Source: Haloglomus irregulare (GTDB lineage Archaea > Halobacteriota > Halobacteria > Halobacteriales > Haloarculaceae). Taken from it: a stretch of 64,000 bases of DNA. The position numbers and the translations under genes are program-made. Below the pieces are notes generated by a model, which was not told where the DNA came from, did not search any database, and saw only the letters and a program-made list of their open reading frames with translations. Location: positions 124,001-188,000 of the forward strand of contig NZ_QMDX01000004.1 of assembly GCF_007421925.1 (NCBI RefSeq), given 5' to 3'. Numbering within the stretch: the first letter of the stretch is position 1; the number at the start of each line of letters is the position of its first letter. Below are positions 37,782 through 46,417 of this stretch, one piece after another.

Positions 37782-38459
37782 TCACCCCCAGGACCGGGCC
37801 GACTCGACGATGGCGACGCCGGAGGAGGCACCGATGCGGGTCGCGCCGGCCGCCACCATCTCCAGGGCGTCCTCGAAGGACCCGATGCCACCGGAGGCCT
37901 TGACCCCCGTCTCCGGGCCGACGGCCTCGCGTATCGCCCGGACCTCGCTCGCGTCGCAGCCGCCGTCGTAACCCACCGCCGTCTTGACGAAGTCGCCCCC
38001 GGCCTCGTCGACCAGCCGGGCGGCCCGCCGGATCCCGTCGTCGGTCAACGTCGGCGACTCGATGATGACCTTCAGCGTCCCCTCCCCGACCGCCTGCTTC
38101 ACCGCGCGGATGTCGGTGACGACCGCCTCGTCGTCGCCGTTGGCCAGGGCCGTCCGGTCCAGCACCATGTCGAGTTCGTCCGCGGACTCGGCGAGCGCCT
38201 CGACCTCGGCGCGCTTCGCCGCCGCGTTCTGAACCCCGTACGGGAACCCGACGACGACCACGACGTCCGCGGCGTCCCCGAGCGTCTCGGCCGCGAGTTC
38301 CGCGTGGTACGGGACGACGCAGGCCGCGTTGAGGTCGTGCTCCAGCACCGCCTCGCAGAGATCGCGTACTTCGGCGGTCGTCGACACCGGGTCGACGTTC
38401 GTGTGGTCGATGAGTTCGGCGACGCGCTCGGGCTCGGCGCGGAGGGTTGCGGCGTCCAT
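37782..38459 (-). CDS. deoC: Deoxyribose-phosphate aldolase
   Basis: This 225-residue class I aldolase cleaves 2-deoxyribose 5-phosphate to glyceraldehyde 3-phosphate and acetaldehyde. The Schiff-base lysine lies in GGDFVKTAVGYDGG, with the proton-relay lysine in GVKASGGIGSFEDAL and the Asp of ELDMVLDRTAL. The N-terminus AELIDHTNVDP is the conserved start of the barrel. Longer upstream in-frame codons are not protein-like, so the ATG at 38459 is used. Confidence 0.94.
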   Translation of the reverse strand: MDAATLRAEPERVAELIDHTNVDPVSTTAEVRDLCEAVLEHDLNAACVVPYHAELAAETLGDAADVVVVVGFPYGVQNAAAKRAEVEALAESADELDMVLDRTALANGDDEAVVTDIRAVKQAVGEGTLKVIIESPTLTDDGIRRAARLVDEAGGDFVKTAVGYDGGCDASEVRAIREAVGPETGVKASGGIGSFEDALEMVAAGATRIGASSGVAIVESARSWG

Positions 38460-38572
38460 GCGCGGCGGGACTCGGGGCACGGGCTTCCGTGTTTCGGGCG
38501 TGGGCGCCCCGCACCACCGGGTGGTTCCCCCTCCGTGTCGATTCACCGCACGGCATCGGGGAAGCGCAACGG

Positions 38573-38579
38573 TTAATAA
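38573..38579 (+). promoter_or_regulatory. TATA box of tRNA-Glu
   Basis: TTAATAA in the context GGTTAATAAGG lies centred about 28 nt before the first base of the tRNA, the normal archaeal TATA distance. This is the most canonical A/T box in the region. Confidence 0.7.
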
Positions 38580-38603
38580 GGCAACCTGGTTACGCTGTGG
38601 TAC

Positions 38604-38678
38604 GCTCTGGTAGTGTAGTCCGGCCAATCATATTGCCCTCTCGAGGCAATGACCAGGGTTCAAATCCCTGCCGGAGCA
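38604..38678 (+). tRNA. tRNA-Glu (anticodon CTC)
   Basis: The 75-nt sequence folds as a cloverleaf. The acceptor stem is GCTCTGG with CCGGAGC (one T-G pair) and discriminator A. A D-arm with GTGTAGTCCGGCCAATCA follows. The anticodon stem TTGCC/GGCAA has loop CTCTCGA, so the anticodon CTC reads GAG. The T-arm is CAGGG TTCAAAT CCCTG. No intron is present and CCA is not encoded. It sits exactly at the left edge of the A/T-richer, gene-poor stretch. Confidence 0.93.
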
Positions 38679-38857
38679 TCCGACTTCTCACGCCCGCTAT
38701 CGGTGGATCCCACACTCCTCTACCCTGCTCATTGCCGACCAGGCAACGATTACCCCTCGATCGCCGAATCTTCCCCAGATGGAGAGCGCGAGTCGGTCAG
38801 GCGATCGAGGGTTGTGACCCGAGTCGAAAGCACGACCGGTAGCACCGAGCATACGGC

Positions 38858-40438
38858 TCAGTCGGCGACGAACGGCGTGTTGATGTTGTTCTCGATGTAC
38901 TCCCAGTCGTCGAAGGGCTCCCCGTCGTTGTACCGGACGGTCGGCCACGGGGCGTCGTAGTCCATCACGCTCCGGTACTCGGAGTAGGGGACCTCCTCGG
39001 AGTCGATTCCCTCGTACGTATCGAGGTATAGACCGACCGAATGCCCGGGCTCGTGCACGAGGACATCGGCCGTCCCCCGCACGCGGTACGAGTTCCCGTC
39101 GTCATCGCTGGTCTGGAACACGAACTCGCCCATTCCCCCGAAGCCAACTGCATCCACATCGTATGACTCGGTCTGCGCGTCCTGGACCGCGACCGCGTAA
39201 TGGTACCCCTCACCGGAGTGGTTGGGTCCCCTTTCAGCGTCCCGAGGTCTTCCGAAGTAGTCGGAGACGCCTGTTCGATGGAGTCATCGAGCACGAGATG
39301 CAGGGAGATGCCGGTCGAACCATCCGGGCTCTCGATCGGGGCGTCCGCGTATGCCTGCTCGACCGTCTTCAATGCCGACCGTGACGGCCGATGTCCTTCA
39401 TGTAGTCGACCTCGACGAAGACATCCATCCGCATCGGGTCCGCGTCGGCCAGTGCCCCGCTGTTACCTCGCCTCCGTCGGGCAGGCCGTCGCCATCGGTG
39501 ATTTCGTCGGTAGCATTCGTCCGGTACTCCTGGATCTCCCGCCCGTCGTCCAGTCCGTCTCGATCAGTATCGTTGGCCACCGGATTCGTGCTGTACTCGG
39601 TGACCTCCACCGCATCCTCGAGGCCGTCGCCATCAGTGTCGCTAGCTGCCGGATCCGTGCCGTATTCGGTGACTTCCACTTCGTCGCCGAGGCCATCTCC
39701 ATCCGTGTCCGCGTTGGCCGGATCCGCCCCGTACTCCGACTCGGCCCGGTCGAGAAGTCCATCGCCATCCGTATCGTCCAGTGCCGTGCCCGACTCGCAC
39801 TCGGATATGTTCACCCCATCTTGGATGCCATCGCCATCGGTGTCAGGGTCAGCCGGATCCGTCCCGTATTTATCGACTTCTACCCCATCGGCGAGCCAGT
39901 CGGTATCGGTGCTGTTCGCCCACGGGTGCGTCCCGTACTCACTGCGCTCCGCACGGTCATCGAGCCCGTCACCGTCCGTATCCGGGTCCGTTGGTCTCGT
40001 CCCGGACTCTAGTTCTCTCATGTCGTCGATTCCGTCACCGTCGGTGTCTGCCGCCTTTGGATCTGTCCCGTATTTACTGACTTCTACCCCGTCGGGGAGG
40101 CGATCGTCGTCGGTACCCGGCAGGACCGGATTCGTTCCGCACTGGTCTACCTCTGCCCCGTCATCAAGGCCGTCCCCGTCGCTATCCGCGTTCTCCGGAT
40201 CGGTTCCGAAATCCTGCTCTCGGTCGTCCGAGAGTCCATCCCCATCGGCGTCGATAGTCCGGGTTTCGGTTGGCGTTGCGTCGGAGGGAGATGGAACATC
40301 GGTCGGTGTCATTCCCGAACCGGTGCCGTCGTTCGATTCGTCGGTATCCATGGATGGTAGGGATACGGTATCCAGTGGAACTGCTCCGGATGCTGTCGCT
40401 CCGATTCCGAGTGCCGTAACGAGACCCACTACGCCCAC
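38858..40438 (-). pseudogene. Secreted TSP3-repeat zinc metalloprotease, broken by three frameshifts
   Basis: On the minus strand a GTG start gives a signal peptide (GVVGLVTALGIGATASGAVP). About ten calcium-binding thrombospondin type-3 repeats of the DTDGDG type follow. After a shift near 39464 the continuation is ALADADPMRMDVFVEVDYM. After another near 39370-39390 it reads LKTVEQAYADAPIESPDGST. After a third near 39225 it reads YDVDAVGFGGMGEFVFQTS. The end has a metzincin-like VHEPGHSVGLYLD and a Met-turn SVMDYDAPW. The third zinc ligand (position 11 of HExxHxxGxxH) is Leu. It is a decayed gene. Confidence 0.8.
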
Positions 40439-40927
40439 CCACCGAGCAACCCATGCGTTTTCTTAGTTGATATCGTGGTTAAACACTTCTGGAGGTATAT
40501 TTTTCGAACGAATCACCGGATAGTGGTATCATACACATTTCTGACCGGTTCGTTCTCTGAGCCGGTCACGCCACCACTGATAGCGAGTAGGTACGGCTCT
40601 CGACGGTTGCTGACCTCGCGGCGCGAATCAGTCGGTAGTCGGTCGTCACCTGGCAGGAGCACGGGTTGATACATACCGAGGAACGGGGTGTCACAACTGC
40701 TGTGGGTGACCCGGATGGCACGGTATCAGAACATCCCAAACTCACTCGGGCGCCACCGGCGCTCCCTTTTAGAATACCACTCCGTTCCCGCCTCGCTCAG
40801 CAAGGTCGGTGACGGTCCCGCCGACCCACGACTGCTCTGACGCCCGAAACGGTTCGTTCCCCATCGCGCCATACTCACCGAGACAGGGACGGTCAGACGA
40901 CGTGAGACGTGATCACTCTCCAGGCGG
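40439..40927. other. Gene-free A/T-richer stretch
   Basis: These 489 bases lie between the broken protease and the small membrane gene. Only short ORFs with non-haloarchaeal composition occur. The stretch near 40470-40560 is markedly A/T-rich (for example GGTATATTTTTCG) and holds the protease promoter region. No repeat, RNA or family remnant was recognised. Confidence 0.5.
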
Positions 40928-41251
40928 TTATCCGGCCGGTCGTTCTGTTTTGTCAGTGCCGGAGTCCCGACATGTCCCGTCGGGTGCACCGACCAGCCAT
41001 ACCGCGAGCGCGTACAGCGTCCACGACAGCCCCAGCGCGACAAGCAGGTCACTCAGCGATGCGACTGTGGGGAGCAACCCCGCGCCGTGAACTGCCCAGG
41101 GCGCCGCCAGCCCCGCCGCCCGAACGGTAGTCCGGGGTCCTGCCGAGACGGCGACGACCGGACCGTATCGGCGGGCGAGACGAACCAGCACGGCAGTCCA
41201 CAGAGTCAGGCCCGTGAGAACGGCCACCTGGACGGCGAGTCCGCTGGTCAC
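40928..41251 (-). CDS. Small membrane protein coupled to the M23 peptidase gene
   Basis: This 107-residue protein starts at a GTG that overlaps the stop of the upstream peptidase gene (GTGA), indicating coupled translation. It has about three hydrophobic helices (VQVAVLTGLTLWTAVLVRLA; a middle Gly/Ala-rich segment; LGLSWTLYALAVWLVGAP) and a polar tail. No family is recognised. The overlap suggests that it works with the peptidase, perhaps as a membrane partner. Confidence 0.65.
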   Translation of the reverse strand: MTSGLAVQVAVLTGLTLWTAVLVRLARRYGPVVAVSAGPRTTVRAAGLAAPWAVHGAGLLPTVASLSDLLVALGLSWTLYALAVWLVGAPDGTCRDSGTDKTERPAG

Positions 41252-42324
41252 GCTGACTCACCCCCTTCAGAACCGGCGGTGACTCGGTCGCCCGCCCAGA
41301 GGTACAGGGTCTCGGCTGTGTCAGGGGCATCGTAGACGTCGTGGTCGGTCCGCCGGTCGTCGGGCCGGCTCAGCTCGACATCCCGGAACCGGGGGACGAG
41401 ACCGGCAGCGATCCAGAAATTCGAGTGATCCTGGACCTGGAAGTGGAGGTGGGGCTCGGTGGACATGCCCGAGTTCCCACATTCACCGACAACGTCGCCA
41501 CGGGAGACCCGCTCGCCAGGGCTGACCGTCACACTACCCTCCCGGAGATGGGCCAGTGTGCTGTACTCGCCGTCGTCGTGTTCGATGACGACGTGGTTGC
41601 CGACGATGTTCCAGGTCCGCCACTCGACCCGTGCGCTCCCGGGCACGGGGTGGTCACGCAGCCCGTCCTCGACGGCAACGATGGTCCCGTCGGCGGGTGC
41701 CGTGACCGGCGCGCCGAACGCGTAGTAGTCCACCAACTGCTGCCCGTTGCCTTCGTGAGTGTCCCCGTTATCGTCGGTGATCACGAGATCGTAGGCGTAC
41801 CGCTGGGAGACAAGCCCCCAGGAGTGGGATGTGGACTTGGTGACGCCGCCGTTGGTGACCGTCCACTCGCTCTCGACGGGGACGGAGAACTCCGTCGTCG
41901 GTGTCCTGCGGGTCCGGTTGGGCGGTCGCCCGCGGTGTCGGATGTAGGCGACGGCGGTCCCGCCCAGTTGGAGGACCTGCGTCAACAGTCCCCAGGGCGT
42001 GACTGACCAGGCGAGCTGTGAGGCAATGATCTTCGCCCGCGTCCAGTTCGACAGGTCGTGGTCATACCCGTCCTCCGTCGTCGAAACGGTCGCCAGCACC
42101 AGCGGCAACACCCCGCCGATGAGGTACAGGACGTTGTCCGCCGGTTCGGGCACGCCGAGATGGTCGGCAGTCAGCCCCGAGACGAGGAACGCGCCCACGA
42201 TGGCGAAGCTGTTGCGGTTGGCCAGCCATTCGACGACCCGCCGGAACGTCGATAGCTCCGGGTCTGCCTCTTCGGCCGACGCGGATCGGTCGGTGGATGC
42301 AGTTAGGTTCTCACTCATCGCCAT
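41248..42324 (-). CDS. M23-type (LysM/lysostaphin-like) metallopeptidase with membrane helices
   Basis: This 358-residue protein has two N-terminal membrane helices (about 35-100; SFAIVGAFLVSGLTADHLGV and YLIGGVLPLVLATVST). Its C-terminal peptidase_M23 domain shows HSWGLVSQRYAYDLVI with the first His/Asp ligands, YYAFGAPVTAPADGTIVAVE, and TLAHLREGSVTVSPGERVSR leading to EPHLHFQVQDH with the final HxH. M23 enzymes normally cut peptidoglycan, which archaea lack. The start is one of two ATGs (42324 or 42318). It is divergent from an HTH regulator 126 nt away. Confidence 0.85.
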   Translation of the reverse strand: MAMSENLTASTDRSASAEEADPELSTFRRVVEWLANRNSFAIVGAFLVSGLTADHLGVPEPADNVLYLIGGVLPLVLATVSTTEDGYDHDLSNWTRAKIIASQLAWSVTPWGLLTQVLQLGGTAVAYIRHRGRPPNRTRRTPTTEFSVPVESEWTVTNGGVTKSTSHSWGLVSQRYAYDLVITDDNGDTHEGNGQQLVDYYAFGAPVTAPADGTIVAVEDGLRDHPVPGSARVEWRTWNIVGNHVVIEHDDGEYSTLAHLREGSVTVSPGERVSRGDVVGECGNSGMSTEPHLHFQVQDHSNFWIAAGLVPRFRDVELSRPDDRRTDHDVYDAPDTAETLYLWAGDRVTAGSEGGESA

Positions 42325-42450
42325 AGCCCTTGTACCATTGAATATTAGTGATTTTGAGAAATCAGCTTCACAAGTCTTGCTAGCAAATTGCACGTTCGGG
42401 GCCGCCTGACCTACGGTAGGCTTAGTACGGTGTCCCACCGACTGACGCAT

Positions 42451-43338
42451 ATGACCGACGGCGAGGAACGCCTCGCTCAGCCCCGGGATGCGTTTGCCCT
42501 GCTGGGCCACGACCTCAGGCTGGAAATCCTACTGGCCCTGCTCTCTCACTGGGAAGCCGTCGAAACCGAACCCCAGCGATACTCCGAGTTGATGCGGGCG
42601 GTCGGAATGGAGGACAGCGGGAAGTTCAACTATCATCTCGACAGACTCCGAGGTGTCTACCTCCGGAAGACCGACGACGGGTACGTCCCTACCGCCAGCG
42701 CTACCGCGCTGTACCGTGCTGTCCTTGCCCACCGACCGACTGAGACGCCTGCTCGCACCCAGCTCGACCCAGGTATCGATTGCCCCAACTGTGGGGCGGC
42801 GCTTGTTGGCGTGTACGAGCGGGAGTTCTTCTCGCTGCGGTGTGACCCCTGTGACAGTGTCGTCGGGGAGTTCACCTACCCGTTGCCGAAGAACAGCTTG
42901 GCTGAGCGGACCGACCGGGAGGTCCTCGAAGCCGTCTACGACCGGGCGCGCGAACATATTGGCCTCGCCCGTCGCGGGCAGTGCCCTGATTGTGGCGGGA
43001 CGACGACGCGGGACGTGGAGGTGTCGGCCATCACGGAGACGGAGTCACCGGTCCGCATTGACTGTGACACCTGTACATGGACGGTTCGAACCGGCTTCCT
43101 CCTCCCGTTTCTGACGGATGCCCGTGTGCTGGCTGCTCTGGATGGGGTGGGCGTGGCTGTCGAGGATTGTTCTCCGTGGGAACTTCCCGAACCGACGGCG
43201 ATGGTGACCGGTGCCGACCCCGTGCAGGTTGATCTCGTCGTGACGGCCGGGGAGGGTGAGGTGACGATCACCATCGACAACGACCTGTCGGTGCAGGAGA
43301 CCCGGACGGACTGCCGGGCATCGGAGCAGTCGACGTGA
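42451..43338 (+). CDS. ArsR-like HTH regulator with two zinc ribbons (DUF7351-like)
   Basis: This 295-residue protein has an N-terminal winged helix (ALLGHDLRLEILLALLSHWE, then ELMRAVGMEDSGKFNYHLDR). Two Cys4 ribbons follow: CPNCGAAL...CDPC (about 113-139) and CPDCGGTT...CDTC (about 183-212). The C-terminus is a beta-rich domain. It matches a haloarchaeal family of ArsR-like regulators (DUF7351). GGCTTAGTA lies about 27 nt before the ATG. It is divergent from the M23 operon and is the obvious candidate to control it. Confidence 0.85.
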   Translation: MTDGEERLAQPRDAFALLGHDLRLEILLALLSHWEAVETEPQRYSELMRAVGMEDSGKFNYHLDRLRGVYLRKTDDGYVPTASATALYRAVLAHRPTETPARTQLDPGIDCPNCGAALVGVYEREFFSLRCDPCDSVVGEFTYPLPKNSLAERTDREVLEAVYDRAREHIGLARRGQCPDCGGTTTRDVEVSAITETESPVRIDCDTCTWTVRTGFLLPFLTDARVLAALDGVGVAVEDCSPWELPEPTAMVTGADPVQVDLVVTAGEGEVTITIDNDLSVQETRTDCRASEQST

Positions 43339-44294
43339 GCGGTCGAGATGCTGCTCTGGCGAGAGGGCTGCAGTAATCAGCTACCCCATATCGCTACACA
43401 CGCGAGCCCGTTCTTCGGGCTGACTCCGTCGACCACTGGGTACCGAAGCGAGTCACTGTGCCACATGCATCCTCTGTATCGGTCACGCCAGTTTTCTCAG
43501 GTGGCGGGGCCGGAGGGAGAATCACCATTTCGCCGGACGCGGGCAGTTCCACAACACGATCACCAGACGGGGAATCACTCGGGCAATGATAGGTTGCTGC
43601 GGGCGTGCTGAATACAACGCGCGGATCCTGCACTATGACTCGGTCTACATTCCGCCTGGCTGCGGGCGCTGTTGTTACTACCCTTGAGTGGTCACGCCTC
43701 GTCAGCTCCGCTCTCGGTTGATGAGTGGTACCAACAGCAGAAACTCACTGCCACTGCCGGCAATGGAATGATAGCTTCAGCCGCTCGGCGACACTGACGA
43801 CCGTGCCAGGAGTCCGCCACTCGTCGCGCTACGCGACTGGGACGACGACGCCCTGGCCCTGGCCACCCCGACACCGTCGACGAGCCAGTCCCCAGTCCGG
43901 ACGCAGTTTGTTCGCAACCGACTAGTGGTATCGCAATTGGATATACTCGGTCGATATCGACGGGAGAAATGTCCACATCCCCACGATTAGTGAGCGACCT
44001 GTTGACCGTGGTAGAGATGAAAAAAGCAGGATCCGTGCTAACTGCACGCTCCGTATCCAACGCTGTAGTCGGATTGCCAGAGGTCTGCGGCGGTCCGGAC
44101 GGTCGCCCCACGCCTCGACATATCGACTCAGTTTCACCGCGATACTGGGAACAGTCCGGTCACATCGGTCAGTCCAGCGGCGACAGGTTCCTGTCGGCGT
44201 ACTGAATCGGAGCGCGAGTGCTCTATCTATCGACTGTACGCGGGCCGTTCGCGACGACGGAGAGCGTGTTCGTCGGCAGTCGAGGGTAGCTGAA
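43339..44294. other. Long gene-free stretch in the island
   Basis: About 950 bases without a convincing gene. Several short ORFs exist on both strands (for example a 79-codon one at 43394-43633 minus and a 78-codon one at 43969-44205 plus). Their codon use and amino-acid composition are not haloarchaeal, and no family segment could be recognised. It may be decayed mobile or gene DNA. Confidence 0.5.
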
Positions 44295-44366
44295 AGATAC
44301 GGTATCTCAGAGTGAATTGTACATCTCCGTATCTGGAAGCTATACGTATCGAAAACGTAGATACGG
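44295..44366. repeat. Three copies of an 8-mer spaced exactly 32 bp, before a start codon
   Basis: AGATACGG occurs at 44295-44302 and 44359-44366, and its reverse complement CCGTATCT at 44327-44334. The start-to-start distance is 32 bp both times, three helical turns. The first copy is part of the palindrome AGATACGGTATCT. The third copy ends one base before the ATG at 44368. A CTATACG TATA-like element lies between copies two and three. It looks like an operator array. Confidence 0.55.
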
Positions 44367-44367
44367 C

Positions 44368-44694
44368 ATGGAGACGACAGTCGCTGAACACGACGGACGC
44401 ATGATCGCCCGGCTCGAGGGCAGTGATCGGGTGTTCGAAGTTGCGTTCGACCTGATAGAACCGACGGACGTGACCCTTCGGTTCATCCGTGATGAGGACC
44501 GCGTTGGGAGCATCTACAACGACGACGGGACTGACCGAACGATGGCGCGGCTAACCACCGGACGAGACGGGTCCGATTTCATCGGCGTCGAAGTGCCGAC
44601 GGAGTTCGTCACTGAGCTGGTGAACGCCGCATCCGAGGCTGGCCGGATAACCGACGGGACTGCGCTCGAGGGCTACCGACTACGGGTGTTGTAG
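44368..44694 (+). CDS. Hypothetical protein downstream of a repeated operator-like array
   Basis: This 108-residue acidic protein runs METTVAEHDGRMIARLEGSD, VFEVAFDLIEPTDVTLRFIR, GVEVPTEFVTELVNAASEAG and ends GYRLRVL. It looks like a compact alpha/beta fold. The TATA-like CTATACG about 27 nt before the ATG supports the start. No family is recognised. The regularly spaced 8-mers upstream suggest tight control. Confidence 0.65.
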   Translation: METTVAEHDGRMIARLEGSDRVFEVAFDLIEPTDVTLRFIRDEDRVGSIYNDDGTDRTMARLTTGRDGSDFIGVEVPTEFVTELVNAASEAGRITDGTALEGYRLRVL

Positions 44695-44944
44695 TCGTAG
44701 GTCCTGGTCAGCGGCGCTACGATCCCATCCCACGACACTGCGAGCAACGCCGATGACCGACTGGAACGCTCTCCTCCGAGTCGGGCGCACGTGTTCGCAT
44801 GTGTGGGCACGACGCAGTCCGACGATCGGGGAGTGCAGTGTGCATCCGGTCGTCCTGATGCACGCTCACGACCTCGACTACTCCCTCCGCGGATTCGGCA
44901 CCTGGGTGTATGGACGTTATACTGCTGCGGCGCCAGCAGGTGGT

Positions 44945-45349
44945 ATGCACGTTATCGTCGCAGGCGGCGGCCGCGTCGGCTCACAGACTGCGACTCACCT
45001 CGTTGACCAGGGCCACAGCGTGACTGTCGTCGAAAGTCACGAGCCGACCGCAGACCGGATCCCCGAGTCCGATCGCATCGAGGTGGTCCTCGGTGACGTC
45101 ATCTCCCCGGAGATACTCGAGCGGACACCGATGGAGCGAGCTGCGGTCTTTGCTGCTCTCACCGGCGACACCAACGCCAACGTCGCTGCCTGCTATATGG
45201 CCCAGACCGGTCCCGGCTCGATAAGGACGGTCATGCGGATCGGGTCGGACGACGAGCGCGAGTACGATGACCACGATGCTATCGACGCAGTCGTCTTTCC
45301 CGAGGCTGTCGGCGCGGAGAACGCCACGAATCAGATCCTCCGGTCGTAG
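44945..45349 (+). CDS. Stand-alone TrkA-N domain protein
   Basis: This 134-residue single Rossmann domain starts MHVIVAGGGRVGSQTATHLV with the GxGxxG nucleotide loop. It then has SVTVVESHEPTADRIPESDR, VLGDVISPEILERTPMERAA and GDTNANVAACYMAQ. It resembles the NAD-binding gating subunit of Trk K+ uptake or RCK channels but lacks a TrkA-C domain and any adjacent transporter. A GTTATAC element about 27 nt upstream supports the ATG. Confidence 0.85.
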   Translation: MHVIVAGGGRVGSQTATHLVDQGHSVTVVESHEPTADRIPESDRIEVVLGDVISPEILERTPMERAAVFAALTGDTNANVAACYMAQTGPGSIRTVMRIGSDDEREYDDHDAIDAVVFPEAVGAENATNQILRS

Positions 45350-45964
45350 TTCGGTCCCCGGCGAGACGCGGCGTGGGCGTGGCGAAGGGTCAGGGATATC
45401 GTCCGGGCCGAACCGGGGGCAGAGCACAGTGTGATGGGCGAATTCACCACTGGGTCCTGCTGGACGCGCCCGAAGAGGTCGACCGGTGGTTACGCTGGCC
45501 GGGTGGGATATCCGTGAGGGTCTCCCGACCTGTTCCGCTCAAGTCGGGGGTGTCCATCGAACGGATCCCTACCGCGCCACGTCCAGGGTCTGCACCCGCC
45601 AGTCGGTCGGCTGACGATTCGAGTGACCCGGCTGGCTCAGTTTCCGGACGTCAGTGACGACGGTGCCCAACCTCGCATCGGTCGCCGGACCGGCGCCGAT
45701 GGTCGCCCACCGGAACCCGGGCACGCTGACGTATACGCCGCGAAACGCGGGGGACATCTGTCGCTGCCGGTTCGTCCATGCTGAGTACGGAGGACGGATG
45801 CAGCGTTCCGGGCGATCGTAGGGACTGATCCCAAGAGCCCGCTCTCAAGGACTCGGATCTGCCAGTCTGTCAGGGGACGTCCGAGGGCGTCCTGACTAAT
45901 GGGCGAGCGTGGGACGGTGAGGATGGTAGTAGGACTCCGAACCCGGCGGGGTTGGCCGCTCGCT
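45350..45964. other. Gene-free stretch
   Basis: 615 bases in which only short ORFs without recognisable family segments occur (for example 45569-45757 minus). Base composition is mixed. No repeat, RNA or mobile-element end was recognised. Confidence 0.45.
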
Positions 45965-46415
45965 ATGCCGTCATTCCCGACGCGTACCCGCGTCCGGTAC
46001 GAACTCGGCGATCGACCGGTCGAGCGTGACGGCGGCCAGGGTGGTTACCCGTTCCGGACCGTCGGGTCGGTCGTCGGCCGCTCGAAGGGGCGGCTGCGGT
46101 TCGACTTACCAGCCGGTGCCAGCGTCCTGTTCGCGACGGCACTCAACGATGTCGAGGTCGCCGGGCTCGCCAACGGCCAGTTGGTCGGGGCCGGCCAGTC
46201 CTCGCTGACGGTGCGGATGGGCCCCGATTCCCGAGCCGATGCGACCGCCGTCCGGGAGCCGTCCCGGACGGCCGTCGAGTCGATACTCACGGATCAGGAT
46301 CTTGCGGCCGTGGACGTCGAGGTCCGGCAAGCGAGTATCGAGCCGGGCCCACTGACCGGAAAGAGCCCGCTCGTCGTTGCCGCCGAGAAGGGGAGGGCAA
46401 CGAGCGAGGACGGGC
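45965..46415 (+). pseudogene. Truncated ORF at the right edge of the island
   Basis: The frame reads like real haloarchaeal protein: TVGSVVGRSKGRLRFDLPAG, ASVLFATALNDVEVAGLANG and ILTDQDLAAVDVEVRQASIE, ending near GKSPLVVAAEKGR. It has no stop before it runs antisense into the hydrolase gene ending at 46418. The beginning is also unclear; the ATG at 45965 is only the nearest candidate. I could not assign a family; a TrkA-C/RCK-like regulatory domain is one guess, given the TrkA-N gene upstream. Its lost end coincides with the return of dense high-GC genes. Confidence 0.45.
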
Positions 46416-46417
46416 GG

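Noticed and set aside
43394-43633. A 79-codon minus-strand ORF with a Pro-rich segment
   Set aside because: GTG start, mixed codon use, no family similarity and no promoter-like element at the right distance; not supported as a gene.
38604-46415. An att duplication of the tRNA-Glu 3' end and an integrase
   Set aside because: I searched by eye for the T-arm/acceptor sequence and for tyrosine recombinase motifs downstream and found neither.
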